Shown: positions 35,491 to 44,683 of the stretch, one piece after another
Layout of the letters: the number at the start of each line of letters is the position of its first letter
Numbering within the stretch: the stretch's first letter is position 1
From: Sphingobacterium thalpophilum
GTDB lineage: Bacteria > Bacteroidota > Bacteroidia > Sphingobacteriales > Sphingobacteriaceae
NCBI RefSeq assembly: GCF_038396785.1
Contig: NZ_CP151087.1
Span: 1,116,001-1,180,000 of the forward strand
DNA: 64,000 nucleotides
Direction of reading: 5' to 3'
Made by a program: the position numbers and the translations under genes
The notes under the pieces: generated by a model
What the model was told of the DNA's origin: nothing
The model's database searches: none
What the model saw: only the letters and a program-made list of their open reading frames with translations

Positions 35491-36684
35491 ATGGAATTTG
35501 AAAAATTAGTCAGCAGTATCCAAAATACCCATGAAGAGTTACAGCTTTCAGCGATAAAAGCTGTGAACCAATCGCTCACTTTGCGCAACTGGCTAATAGG
35601 CCTATACATCATAGAATTTGAACAAAAGGGTAAAGAAAGAGCAAAGTATGGTGAACAGCTACTCGCCGAACTCGCCGCATCTATTAAAATAAAAGGATTA
35701 TCTGTTACGAATCTAAGGTTATGCAGACAATTTTATATTGCATACCCTCATCTAATATCTGCTGTAAAAGATGCTCTGATCAACAGTAACTTAAAAGGAG
35801 TTCAAATTGGTCAGTCGTTGACTGACCAATTACAAAGTACTGACTACAAGACAAATTCAATTCATCAGTCGACGACTGATGAATTGAACCAAGCGTTTCA
35901 ACACCCTATAAAAAACGGTCCCCTAACAGATCCTTTCGAAATTTTATCGAAGATTTCTTTTACTCACCTCGTACAACTCCTCCCAATTCAAAATTTAGAG
36001 AAGCGCACATTTTATGAGTTAGAATGTATTAGGCAAGCATGGAGCGTCGGCGAATTGAAAAGACAAATCAACACGCTATATTATGAGAGAAGTGGGATAA
36101 GCAAGAAACCCGATAAATTATCCAAGATTATCAACCAAAAAGCAGAACAGCTAACAGCCGATGATTTCATCAAATCACCTTTTACCTTTGAATTCCTTGG
36201 GCTAAAGGCCAAAGATGTCGTTTATGAAAATGATCTTGAAAAATCACTCCTAGAACACTTGGAGGGCTTTCTGCTTGAAATGGGCCAAGGCTTTTGCTTC
36301 GAAGCCAAACAGAAACGCATATTGATAGGTGGAGAATACTTCTTCATTGATCTTGTCTTTTACCACAGGATATTAAAATGTCATGTCCTAGTAGAGCTCA
36401 AAATTGATGAGGCCAAGCATGAACATATCGGGCAATTAAAAACCTACGTCAATTACTACAAAAAGGAAATGATGCAAAAGGACGACAATCCTCCGGTGGG
36501 GTTATTGCTCGTGACCAACCAAAACAAAGCGTTGGTAGAATACGCCATTGCCGACAGCGATCAACAATTGTTTGTCAGTAAGTATTTGCTCGAATTGCCT
36601 TCAAAAGAAGAGCTAATCGCGGAGATAGAAAGGGAAAAGAATATATTACGTGAGCAAGGAATCGTATATGGTAGAGAAAATTAA
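35491..36684 (+). CDS. DUF1016/YhcG-type PD-(D/E)XK nuclease
   Basis: A 397-residue protein: the N-terminal DUF1016 domain (IKAVNQSLTLRNWLIGLYII, ERAKYGEQLLAELAASIKIK, LRLCRQFYIAYPHL) and a C-terminal PD-(D/E)XK nuclease domain (QKRILIGGEYFFIDLVFYHR, HVLVELKIDEAKHEHIGQLK) with the expected D and E-x-K. The family is linked to mobile elements and restriction loci; its action on DNA is inferred. Residues ~105-133 are encoded by two perfect palindromes, so the joining segment between the domains may have been inserted or may vary between strains. Confidence 0.85.
   Translation: MEFEKLVSSIQNTHEELQLSAIKAVNQSLTLRNWLIGLYIIEFEQKGKERAKYGEQLLAELAASIKIKGLSVTNLRLCRQFYIAYPHLISAVKDALINSNLKGVQIGQSLTDQLQSTDYKTNSIHQSTTDELNQAFQHPIKNGPLTDPFEILSKISFTHLVQLLPIQNLEKRTFYELECIRQAWSVGELKRQINTLYYERSGISKKPDKLSKIINQKAEQLTADDFIKSPFTFEFLGLKAKDVVYENDLEKSLLEHLEGFLLEMGQGFCFEAKQKRILIGGEYFFIDLVFYHRILKCHVLVELKIDEAKHEHIGQLKTYVNYYKKEMMQKDDNPPVGLLLVTNQNKALVEYAIADSDQQLFVSKYLLELPSKEELIAEIEREKNILREQGIVYGREN
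35805..35831. repeat. Perfect palindrome inside DUF1016 gene (1 of 2)
   Basis: Arms AATTGGTCAGTC and GACTGACCAATT (12 bp, perfect) around GTT. It is in frame inside the coding sequence, residues ~105-114, and shares the core TCAGTCGnnGACTGA with the second palindrome. Confidence 0.85.
35856..35888. repeat. Perfect palindrome inside DUF1016 gene (2 of 2)
   Basis: Arms TTCAATTCATCAGTC and GACTGATGAATTGAA (15 bp, perfect) around GAC, 24 bases after the first palindrome and sharing its core. It encodes residues ~122-133. Confidence 0.85.
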
Positions 36685-36859
36685 GAATCCCCTAACCTTG
36701 GTTTTGGTGATGTCGGTTCAAAAACTAGAAAGATGGGGTTATGAAGATTCCAATGAAAAAAACGTAATCGACCATGATAGCGAAACACATTATTTATTAG
36801 CAAAATTTAAAAATGAACTATCACAGCCGAATATTCCAAGTTGTCACCAATTCAGATAA
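36668..36859 (+). CDS. Small doubtful ORF after DUF1016
   Basis: About 63 residues from the ATG at 36668, overlapping the DUF1016 end and the next gene start. It begins MVEKIKNPLTLVLVMSVQKL, which resembles the start of a larger membrane protein, but the rest is hydrophilic and unrecognised. It may be the fused remains of a truncated gene. Confidence 0.3.
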   Translation: MVEKIKNPLTLVLVMSVQKLERWGYEDSNEKNVIDHDSETHYLLAKFKNELSQPNIPSCHQFR

Positions 36860-37172
36860 TGGCGACACTTCAAGTGAAACGACTTTTCACTACAAGCAAG
36901 AGGGAAATATCCTCACATCTATTTATTCGGGGGGCAGCATTGTCTCCGGACATTTGCTCGGAATCGTAGACGATGATGGAAATATAGATATGCAATATCA
37001 CCACATTAATAGTAATGGGGAAATAATGACGGGACTCTGTAAATCTACTCCTGAGATTCTTAAAGATGGAAGAATTAGACTGCACGAAGAATGGAAATGG
37101 ACAAATGGGGACCAATCAAGTGGAAAATCTACACTTGAAGAAATTTTATTTGATGCCAATTCAATCAGTTGA
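36813..37172 (+). CDS. Conserved hypothetical protein, often labelled N-acetylglutamate synthase-like
   Basis: A 119-residue beta-rich protein: FQVVTNSDNGDTSSETTFHY, IYSGGSIVSGHLLGIVDDDG, IRLHEEWKWTNGDQSSGKS. I recognise this as a common small bacterial family whose database label (N-acetylglutamate synthase) is not supported by any acetyltransferase motif. It has no GNAT fold pattern and is better called unknown. Confidence 0.7.
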   Translation: MNYHSRIFQVVTNSDNGDTSSETTFHYKQEGNILTSIYSGGSIVSGHLLGIVDDDGNIDMQYHHINSNGEIMTGLCKSTPEILKDGRIRLHEEWKWTNGDQSSGKSTLEEILFDANSIS

Positions 37173-37212
37173 CCGGAGAAATTCTAGAAACGAAGAAAAA
37201 AGTACTTATCCT

Positions 37213-37339
37213 ACGCGCTTAAAACAATTTGATAGAATTATTTAATAATAATACAATATATATCCCGGTTTTCAATAAGCTCATTCTGGAAAATACAGTC
37301 GATGAAGTGCTTACGTTCTTCGATCAGAAAAGCAAATAG
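37213..37339 (+). pseudogene. 3' relic of an unknown gene
   Basis: One frame reads RLKQFDRII then stops; the next frame continues TIYIPVFNKLILENTVDEVL and TFFDQKSK up to TAG at 37337. The composition is protein-like and looks like the broken C-terminus of a lost gene, with one frameshift. It lies between the small plus-strand genes and the convergent defence operon. Confidence 0.3.
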
Positions 37340-37368
37340 GTGGAAATTTTCGAGCCATCAATAGGAGG

Positions 37369-39141
37369 TCAAAGCTTAAAATCATTCCTTAAAATAACCC
37401 AACATTCCTCTTTCTTCGCCCACTCACCATATAAAGCTCCCGGTGCGTTCTTCTTTATAAATTGTTCTACCTGAACCATCAAATCATAAATTATAGTTTG
37501 CAACTCGTCAGATACACCTTGCTTCTTCCATATTTCGGACAGATTTATTTCTGTTCCTTTCTTATAGGATAATAAAGCAAGAGTGTAAGGAACCGTTATA
37601 TATCTCATATCGCCGATAGAATTGGGTTTTATTCCGTACAACTTTTCAGCGGTCCTGAATAAAATAGCCTTTGCGATTGCATCTTCGAAATATTTATTAT
37701 CAGAATTTTCAGGAATATTATGTGCAATAAACTGTGCATAATTTTTTTGGCTTCCTCTTACAACTATATGAGGTCCGATAATGAGCTTGTCATCCACATA
37801 GACTTCACTCCATGTATTTATAAATTTCGCCAGCTCCTCTTTTGTAAAGAACTGTTTTTTAGGATTTTTAAAGTCAAATGCTTTGAGTTTTGCTTTTGTA
37901 GTTCCTTCCCTTGACCTTGCGTTTCTGTATTGACCTCTGGCCCTTTCATAAAACCATCTGGTTTGATAAGATTGACCATTAACAGGCGGAGCCCATATAT
38001 TTCTTGATAATTTTTCAAGTTCAATGTGAAATGGAGTATTAGAACTCAAGTCAGAAATAGAAATTTTATTCTGAGTATTGGCATATTCAGCAATACGGCT
38101 AACGATTTCCGCAAAATTATTCTTATCTTTTATGATACTCAGTTTGACCTGAACTACAATGTCTTTTATTTCAGCCTTATCTTTCTTCCAAGTATGATAT
38201 ATAGATGCTGTTGTTTGTCCTCCATTTACAATCTGAAGATCTTTTACAGATTCTATCAGATATCCCTTTTCTGTTTTTTTGAGTTTTAAATCATCGGCGG
38301 TAGCTGCTATACCATTATTAAAAGCCAGAAACATATGTGGTTCTTTCAATATTGTTCTCCTGATCCCTTGATTTATTTTTCCAGTGAACTGTAGAAATGA
38401 TCGCACATTCTGTTCTAATAGTCTGGCTCCATATTGCTCATAAACTGAAACAAGTGCATGTCCGGGGATTAATGCTAGGTAAGACTGATATTCAGGATTA
38501 TCTATATCCGCCTTAATACATGGCACCTCAAAACCGTCCTGTTCGAAATCGATTTCAATAGGGATGTATTCTTTCTCTGAAATATTGAACAGATAATTCA
38601 GATCAACCACTCGGAAAAAAACAGGAATCTCATTTAATTCTTTTTGTGAAGGAATTTCCCCATTATAAATACCGTCGGTTAAAATAAATATATTTATTCT
38701 TACAAGGTTTTCTCTCAGTTCCACTGAGGCATTTAAAGTATGGGCAAAGTCAAATATCTCTGATGATTCTTCCAAGCTATCTGCATATTCTCTGTTATCA
38801 GCTTTTTTCAAAAACGAGAGTAATAATTTTGCGGCATTATCAATATCGGATTTCTGAACACGTATAGGTTCTTCTGTACATTTAAATACTGTAACAAAAA
38901 GATCGAGGGTTTCATAATTATCAGCAATAGCATAAGCATTGATCTTATGGCGGTTTCTTGCTACAATACTTTCATGGAAAGAAATTCTAGCATCTGCAGT
39001 TTCTCCCCCTCCAGAGAGAAGGTCAATAGCCTGCTTAGTAAATAGTTGCTCTAAAGAACCACCTTCTTGATTTGAAAGCTGCTCTGAACGAATATCCTGT
39101 AATAAATCTGTATAAAACCGATTGAGTTCCTGTTGTGCCAT
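37369..39141 (-). CDS. AIPR-family protein (abortive infection phage resistance)
   Basis: A 590-residue protein with clear AIPR blocks: ALVSVYEQYGARLLEQNVRS, FLAFNNGIAATADDL, LQIVNGGQTTASIYHTW and IAEYANTQNKISISDLSSN. The family occurs in phage-resistance operons; its biochemical activity is not settled in my knowledge. It is the last gene of an operon with a GHKL ATPase, a Z1 protein and an SMC-like ATPase, starting 3 bases after the latter stops. It converges on the small genes at 37 kb. Confidence 0.9.
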   Translation of the reverse strand: MAQQELNRFYTDLLQDIRSEQLSNQEGGSLEQLFTKQAIDLLSGGGETADARISFHESIVARNRHKINAYAIADNYETLDLFVTVFKCTEEPIRVQKSDIDNAAKLLLSFLKKADNREYADSLEESSEIFDFAHTLNASVELRENLVRINIFILTDGIYNGEIPSQKELNEIPVFFRVVDLNYLFNISEKEYIPIEIDFEQDGFEVPCIKADIDNPEYQSYLALIPGHALVSVYEQYGARLLEQNVRSFLQFTGKINQGIRRTILKEPHMFLAFNNGIAATADDLKLKKTEKGYLIESVKDLQIVNGGQTTASIYHTWKKDKAEIKDIVVQVKLSIIKDKNNFAEIVSRIAEYANTQNKISISDLSSNTPFHIELEKLSRNIWAPPVNGQSYQTRWFYERARGQYRNARSREGTTKAKLKAFDFKNPKKQFFTKEELAKFINTWSEVYVDDKLIIGPHIVVRGSQKNYAQFIAHNIPENSDNKYFEDAIAKAILFRTAEKLYGIKPNSIGDMRYITVPYTLALLSYKKGTEINLSEIWKKQGVSDELQTIIYDLMVQVEQFIKKNAPGALYGEWAKKEECWVILRNDFKL

Positions 39142-39144
39142 AAA

Positions 39145-41034
39145 TTAAATCAGTTCAGATATTTTCTTTCCATCAGCGGTGTAAATTTCATCAAACATAA
39201 AATTTTCATAAAATCTATAAGAGACTCCAGGTTCTGACGAAGCAAAAAATATGGCTTTCGATAATTTTTCAATTGAAGTGTAATCAAATTCCATAATCTC
39301 AAAATTTGAAAAATTATATCCTCTTGTTCGATATTGAGTATGAAAAACTGCATTCAAAAATGTTCTATAAGCACCATATTGAAAATATGTTAGATTACTC
39401 CTTAATTCAAATCTATAATAATAACTATCATTCTTATAATCAGTTTTTATACTGTACATCTGAATTGCATTACTGTCTTTGACACATACTATGACTTTTG
39501 AAACTATTTTCTGAAGCTCATCTAATATTTTAAATCCAGTGATGAGTTCTGCCTTAAATATTGAAGATTTCAGATCATCATGAGAAAGAGGATTGAGTAA
39601 ACGGTCTTTGATTCCGATAAGTTCATCAATGAGTAAGAATGGAACTTCATATCGATTGACTAACTTCTTAAACTGATCTATCATTTGTTGTAAAGAGATA
39701 AATCTGAAAGTATCAACATCTGTATCTTCTTCCTCTTTTAATTTATAAAACCAGGAATTATCATTTTCCGAAATTGAAAGATTCCTTTTTGATAAAGTAA
39801 TTACACTATTGTCTCCCGATGTGCCATTAAAACCCGGATAAAGTACATTTTCAGGCAAGATTCTCTTTAGTTCTTTTTCAAATGCCTTTCGCAGATAATT
39901 AGCACAGGCAGGATAATCTCCTTTTGTCAAATGGTATTCTGCTCTTTCTCTATATGTTTCAGATTTACGGATAAAAGGACGTTCAATATTATGACTATGG
40001 TTATCTACATAAAATTCTGTTTTTTCCCAGCCTTTAAGATATGGCTTTGCTACATTAAACCATTCTCTGTCATAAGTAGTCAGAAATATCTGGAAATCTC
40101 TGAATGAAGTCCCATCGTCGAATTCATCCTTTGTGAGGATCTCCAATAACGGAATTCTATTAGTCATATCGAGACCTATAAAGATATCATCCAGAAATAA
40201 AATCCTTAAATCCGTTGACGGTAAACCGAGAATATAAGCTAAATAGACAGATATGGCCAGTGCCGTGAGGCGGGCTTCATTTAGAACTTCCTCATGCTCG
40301 GGTAATTCCTTCTCAAAAAGTTTTATTTTAAGTGAAATAGAAGGAGGTACTAAATCTTCGCCTTGCAATTCCATTTCTTGATATTCTATTTTCAAATCAC
40401 ATTCTTTCTGAAAATACTTAAGAAGCATATTTGCTCTATCTTCTAATTCCAAGAACTGAGCATACACATTAGTGTTATAGTCCGATATATCATTCTGTAT
40501 TTTGGTGTGCTGAATCTTTTCCCATAAGTCTTTATATGAAATTCTATTTGCAGCTTGTACAGAAAGAATTGCAATCATATCTGAAAATAATCCTGTTTCT
40601 CCAAGAAAAAACGAAAACAGATCCGGCTGACTGTTATGTTGCCTGAAATGAAGTTGCAGTAAGTCTCTATATCCAACAAACCCCTTTACAATACTTGCTT
40701 TTGCAATTATAGGAATGGTATGCGTATTTGTCCTTGTTGTTTCAGCAGAGAAAGAACATTCGCTTTCATCTTCAAGTGTTATATTTATAAAAGGCTGTTC
40801 CTTATTATGCTTAGGAATATAAAATAGATTTTTCTGAAATGGAAATCCTGTATTCAAAGCAGAATTAAAAAAGTCCTTCAAAGCACGGAAAAGAGATGAT
40901 TTCCCACTTCCATTTTCTCCATAAATCAACAGGTTTTCCCCCTTTGGCAAATCTATTGTATAACGGGCTGATTCCTGGTCGTTATTTACCAGAAATGCTC
41001 TGTAATTGCTAATTTGAATGCGTTTGATTTTCAT
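39145..41034 (-). CDS. SMC/RecF-like AAA ATPase of the Z1-AIPR operon
   Basis: A 629-residue protein. Walker A is GENGSGKSS (residues 39-47) after MKIKRIQISNYRAF, the usual start of RecF/SMC-type ATPases. The signature region is LNEARLTALAISVYLAYILG and Walker B is LRILFLDDIFIGLD, with DD where DE is usual. There is no long coiled coil. The C-terminal 250 residues (YLRKAFEKELKRILPE, NPLSHDDLKSSIFKAELITG) are unrecognised. It overlaps the Z1 gene by 26 bases. In the Mza loci I recall, this slot holds a PD-(D/E)XK protein instead, so it may be a substitution. Confidence 0.82.
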   Translation of the reverse strand: MKIKRIQISNYRAFLVNNDQESARYTIDLPKGENLLIYGENGSGKSSLFRALKDFFNSALNTGFPFQKNLFYIPKHNKEQPFINITLEDESECSFSAETTRTNTHTIPIIAKASIVKGFVGYRDLLQLHFRQHNSQPDLFSFFLGETGLFSDMIAILSVQAANRISYKDLWEKIQHTKIQNDISDYNTNVYAQFLELEDRANMLLKYFQKECDLKIEYQEMELQGEDLVPPSISLKIKLFEKELPEHEEVLNEARLTALAISVYLAYILGLPSTDLRILFLDDIFIGLDMTNRIPLLEILTKDEFDDGTSFRDFQIFLTTYDREWFNVAKPYLKGWEKTEFYVDNHSHNIERPFIRKSETYRERAEYHLTKGDYPACANYLRKAFEKELKRILPENVLYPGFNGTSGDNSVITLSKRNLSISENDNSWFYKLKEEEDTDVDTFRFISLQQMIDQFKKLVNRYEVPFLLIDELIGIKDRLLNPLSHDDLKSSIFKAELITGFKILDELQKIVSKVIVCVKDSNAIQMYSIKTDYKNDSYYYRFELRSNLTYFQYGAYRTFLNAVFHTQYRTRGYNFSNFEIMEFDYTSIEKLSKAIFFASSEPGVSYRFYENFMFDEIYTADGKKISELI

Positions 41035-44000
41035 TCGTCAGAGTTTGATAAATAAGTTTGAATTCAGGAATTGTAGTTATATCATAAATTGCTTTTTTTA
41101 CATGACTTTGAGGTTTGTTCAATAATTGATAATAGCGTTTTATATTTTCCGCATCATTATCAAATGGAATAAGACTTTGTAATTCAGAAAGAACATTCAG
41201 ACGATTTGCTGCAAAAATTTCCGGAAAATAAACCTCAAAAATTACTGCGTCAAGAACACTTATAAAAAATGAACTCATCACATGACTTTCTCTGGAAGAT
41301 TGTTCTTTTTGCAATACCAAAATACATCTTACCAAAATAGAAATTCCATGACTGTACTGCTCTGAATAAATAAATGGAAACGTTTCTATTACCTGCTCTG
41401 TAGCAAGTCCGATTTTACTTCTGTTATAATATGTAAAAAATACAGAGTTCAGAATAGCTGATAAATATTCGGAAGGGATTTCCGGAATCCATATTGCAAG
41501 GCATTCACCGTCTAAAACCAATGATGTTTCTGAAATAGAAAAATTCTGAGCCTGAAATTTCACTGTAGATATAACAAGTCCTTTATTTATTAATAAGTGC
41601 TCCGGGTTTTCAATCCATGAATCAACATACGGATTTATATAATAACGTTGAACATCTTTAGCCTTTATAACAGGAACAGCTTCAGGTTTCTTCTCAGTAT
41701 AATTCAGTTTATTGGTTCCATATAAGAAAGTAGGGTTCCACTTTTGTGTTTTCCCCTCCAGTTCTTTAAATTTATTTTCAATCCTATTTTCAAGAACTTC
41801 AAGTTGCTCCAGTTCATTATCTTTTTCAACTGCTATTAATGGTTCTTCAAGTTCCTGATCATCCAATTCATCAGAATAATCCAATTCTTTCAGGAATTGT
41901 TCATTTACTGCATATTCAATAGGTCTCGCATTTTTCATCCAGGGAAAACTAACTGCCAATCCTACTATAGGAATTGATGAGAGGGGAGCTTTGTCTTCTT
42001 TAGGTTGTGGATCCAATAAATAAATCAATAGAAGTGCTTGTTCATCCGGTCTGATCTCTTTGACCCGTACCGGACTGGGCTTGTCGATCTTTGACAAATT
42101 TTTTCCATTTTTCTTTGCGTCTTCTATAGTTCTTTTAAAGGCTATTTCTATTTCTTCATCAGTTAGATCAATAAATTCGTGTCGCGGATCAATAATATGA
42201 GATTTGTTAATCGTATAATAGTTGGAGTCAGGAGTAAAGTCACTTCTTTTTGTAAGTCCTACCGTAATATCAGTATTGATTTTAACTGTTTTATCCGTAG
42301 TTGTATTATTAATAAGCACTATCGTCCAGTTCGTTATTAACCCATATTTTTGTTGTTCACTGATAAATCTGTTTATCAGGTTTACATTAAAAGTAGGTTG
42401 CATTGAGGCATATCCATATAGGTAGTCAATTATTCTGTCCGCATTATTTCTGCCTCTCCATACAAAATGATTCCGCAGAATAGATTCAGTATTTATAGTT
42501 CCATTAGGTAATCCTAAATCGTTAATAAGTTTTAGTGTGTTGTTGTAATTTACCAGATGCTTTGGATCATTCTTTTTGAATGAATATGTTTCTTCCAATA
42601 CACCGGAAAGGCTTAACGTCATTATTTTTTTATAACGAAACTTATTAGCCGCTGTAATAACAAGTGAATCAGGATGAGTTCTGACTTTCAACCCGTAATC
42701 TGCCGGAGTTTTATCCAGATCGCCCATTCTGTCAAACTCAGCACGCATTTCTTCAGTTGCGACTGTTATGTGCTGATACCATTTTACCAGTTCTTCACTT
42801 GTATATAATCTGCATAAATCAAGGTATCCCGGACGGTATCCAAACCATCTTCCCATTTGCATTAAAGTATCATACATCTTCGATGCACGAAGAAAATAGC
42901 TGATGGTCAATCCTTCCAGTGTTAATCCACGGGAAAGCTTATTACCACCAACAGCAATTACAGAAAGTCCTGTCTTACGATGATCATAATAATCCAGCGG
43001 TCGAATGTTTTTATGTTTCAACCTGTTAATATTTGTATCACCATGCACTGCTCTGATTTCGATTTTAGCAACCGCTGCATACAAATGAGGCTCTATATCA
43101 GCCCACGACATTTCAACTATCGATGGATCATTCACTGAAGGACTATCAATTACTTGTTTTGTCACCTTTACAAACCTGTCTTTCCAAAGCTGTTCAAGTT
43201 CACCAAGAAATTTTCTGTTGGGAAACTCTATTAATCTTGCATAAGCTCTCACTTGATTTTCAACAAGTGTTGCTATTCTATCCTGCCAGTCTATAAATCG
43301 GGTTACGTGTACCAACATAGAGTTGTGTTCATTCGCCTGACCACGGGCTCTCCTTGCAGCACAGGACAAAAAGAAACATTTAATAGCCTCATGAAGGGTT
43401 AGGGGAAGCTCCGTTAAGGTTTCAGGTTTAGGCTCGTCTTTTTTATGTCCTTCAGGAATATATATTGCATAATCATCTACAACTCTGATAAGTTCTAAGG
43501 GTTCTATTTCTTTATCAATATTTTCGAGTGATTCAATTCCAAATAATTTCTCAGGACCTATATAATTTGAAGGTGCAGGTATATTGACAATAAAATTCTT
43601 CGGAAATATATCTTTACCCAATGATAATGGGATATTGTGTACATTAAAATCAAGTCCTTTTACATCATCATCTGTATATTGTTTAATAAAAATATTGGCA
43701 TAAGGTGTTGCTGTATAGCCAATATAAGCACTCTGCTCAAACAATTTCAACATCGAACGGATACACGCATTGATTCCGGAAACATAATTTTTACTGATAT
43801 TGATGGATGCATTATCTGCTTCATCGTCAATAACCAGTAAAGGTAGATTTTTGATCTGCTTTTTACCATCCTCCATTGTTTTCCCACGACTTGCCAGCCA
43901 TCCTAAAAGATTCTTCATTACGGAAGCATTTTTCTTGATGACCAATATAATGGGATCCTTACCTCCAATACTTATACCTGAGGTTTCTGAAGCCTTCCTG

Positions 44001-44683
44001 TTAAAATCGCCATTAATCTCATTTGTTGTCAATGAATGGGCAATCAGTGTTGGATTTATTCGTCCAACTCCAATACGATCTGAAGTTTGGGTGATGCTTC
44101 TGGCCAATTGGGTATCAAATCCAAGAAAACCTTCATCAATACGAAGCTGGGTTTGAGAACGTAAACTGTTGTGAATTCCGGCTAAAACAATAATCAATCT
44201 ATAGCCGGCATCCGCAGCTTTACACATAAGACCTATATAGTTTCCGGTTTTCCCGGATTGTACATGACCTACGATTAATCCTCGTTTATCAGAAGGAATA
44301 TTACTGTCTGGTCGAATCAATCTATCAAGAATATCATCCGTCAGGTTATCCATTTTGTTTAGCGTATCTGGTGCATAATTTTTTTGCTCCAAATACATTC
44401 TGTAACGATTCCAGAAATCCCAGTTTATTTCAGATTTGGCATTTTTTACCCAAGGATCCGGTTTTACATCATCCAGTATCCGATAGTGATCAGATAAGAT
44501 TGAATATAAGACTTCTAATTCTTCGATCAATTTAACTTTTTCGGATTCCGGTAGATTAAAAAGAGTATTAACCTGACCGACCTTTTCCTTAATAAGTACA
44601 GCATTTACACTTTCAGTTTTAGCAATTTCTGAAAGCCATGCATTACATAATGTTTTTGCCTGTTGATAATTACTCATAGACAT
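41009..44683 (-). CDS. Z1-domain protein with C-terminal TRD-like extension
   Basis: A 1224-residue protein, longer than the ~900-950 residues usual for Z1 proteins as I remember them. Walker A is GHVQSGKT (residues ~139-146), a DEAD-like Walker B is LLVIDDEADNASI, and the Z1 hallmark GGNKLSRGLTLEGLTISYFL followed by LMQMGRWFGYRPGY is present. The Z1 part ends near residue 945 (PIEYAVN). After an acidic, coiled linker the last ~240 residues (LLINKGLVIS, YLSAILNSVFFTYYNRSK, DAVIFEVYFPEI, ITTIPEF) resemble the target-recognition and C-terminal parts of type IIG restriction-modification enzymes. It overlaps the GHKL gene by 10 bases. Confidence 0.88.
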   Translation of the reverse strand: MSMSNYQQAKTLCNAWLSEIAKTESVNAVLIKEKVGQVNTLFNLPESEKVKLIEELEVLYSILSDHYRILDDVKPDPWVKNAKSEINWDFWNRYRMYLEQKNYAPDTLNKMDNLTDDILDRLIRPDSNIPSDKRGLIVGHVQSGKTGNYIGLMCKAADAGYRLIIVLAGIHNSLRSQTQLRIDEGFLGFDTQLARSITQTSDRIGVGRINPTLIAHSLTTNEINGDFNRKASETSGISIGGKDPIILVIKKNASVMKNLLGWLASRGKTMEDGKKQIKNLPLLVIDDEADNASINISKNYVSGINACIRSMLKLFEQSAYIGYTATPYANIFIKQYTDDDVKGLDFNVHNIPLSLGKDIFPKNFIVNIPAPSNYIGPEKLFGIESLENIDKEIEPLELIRVVDDYAIYIPEGHKKDEPKPETLTELPLTLHEAIKCFFLSCAARRARGQANEHNSMLVHVTRFIDWQDRIATLVENQVRAYARLIEFPNRKFLGELEQLWKDRFVKVTKQVIDSPSVNDPSIVEMSWADIEPHLYAAVAKIEIRAVHGDTNINRLKHKNIRPLDYYDHRKTGLSVIAVGGNKLSRGLTLEGLTISYFLRASKMYDTLMQMGRWFGYRPGYLDLCRLYTSEELVKWYQHITVATEEMRAEFDRMGDLDKTPADYGLKVRTHPDSLVITAANKFRYKKIMTLSLSGVLEETYSFKKNDPKHLVNYNNTLKLINDLGLPNGTINTESILRNHFVWRGRNNADRIIDYLYGYASMQPTFNVNLINRFISEQQKYGLITNWTIVLINNTTTDKTVKINTDITVGLTKRSDFTPDSNYYTINKSHIIDPRHEFIDLTDEEIEIAFKRTIEDAKKNGKNLSKIDKPSPVRVKEIRPDEQALLLIYLLDPQPKEDKAPLSSIPIVGLAVSFPWMKNARPIEYAVNEQFLKELDYSDELDDQELEEPLIAVEKDNELEQLEVLENRIENKFKELEGKTQKWNPTFLYGTNKLNYTEKKPEAVPVIKAKDVQRYYINPYVDSWIENPEHLLINKGLVISTVKFQAQNFSISETSLVLDGECLAIWIPEIPSEYLSAILNSVFFTYYNRSKIGLATEQVIETFPFIYSEQYSHGISILVRCILVLQKEQSSRESHVMSSFFISVLDAVIFEVYFPEIFAANRLNVLSELQSLIPFDNDAENIKRYYQLLNKPQSHVKKAIYDITTIPEFKLIYQTLTNENQTHSN

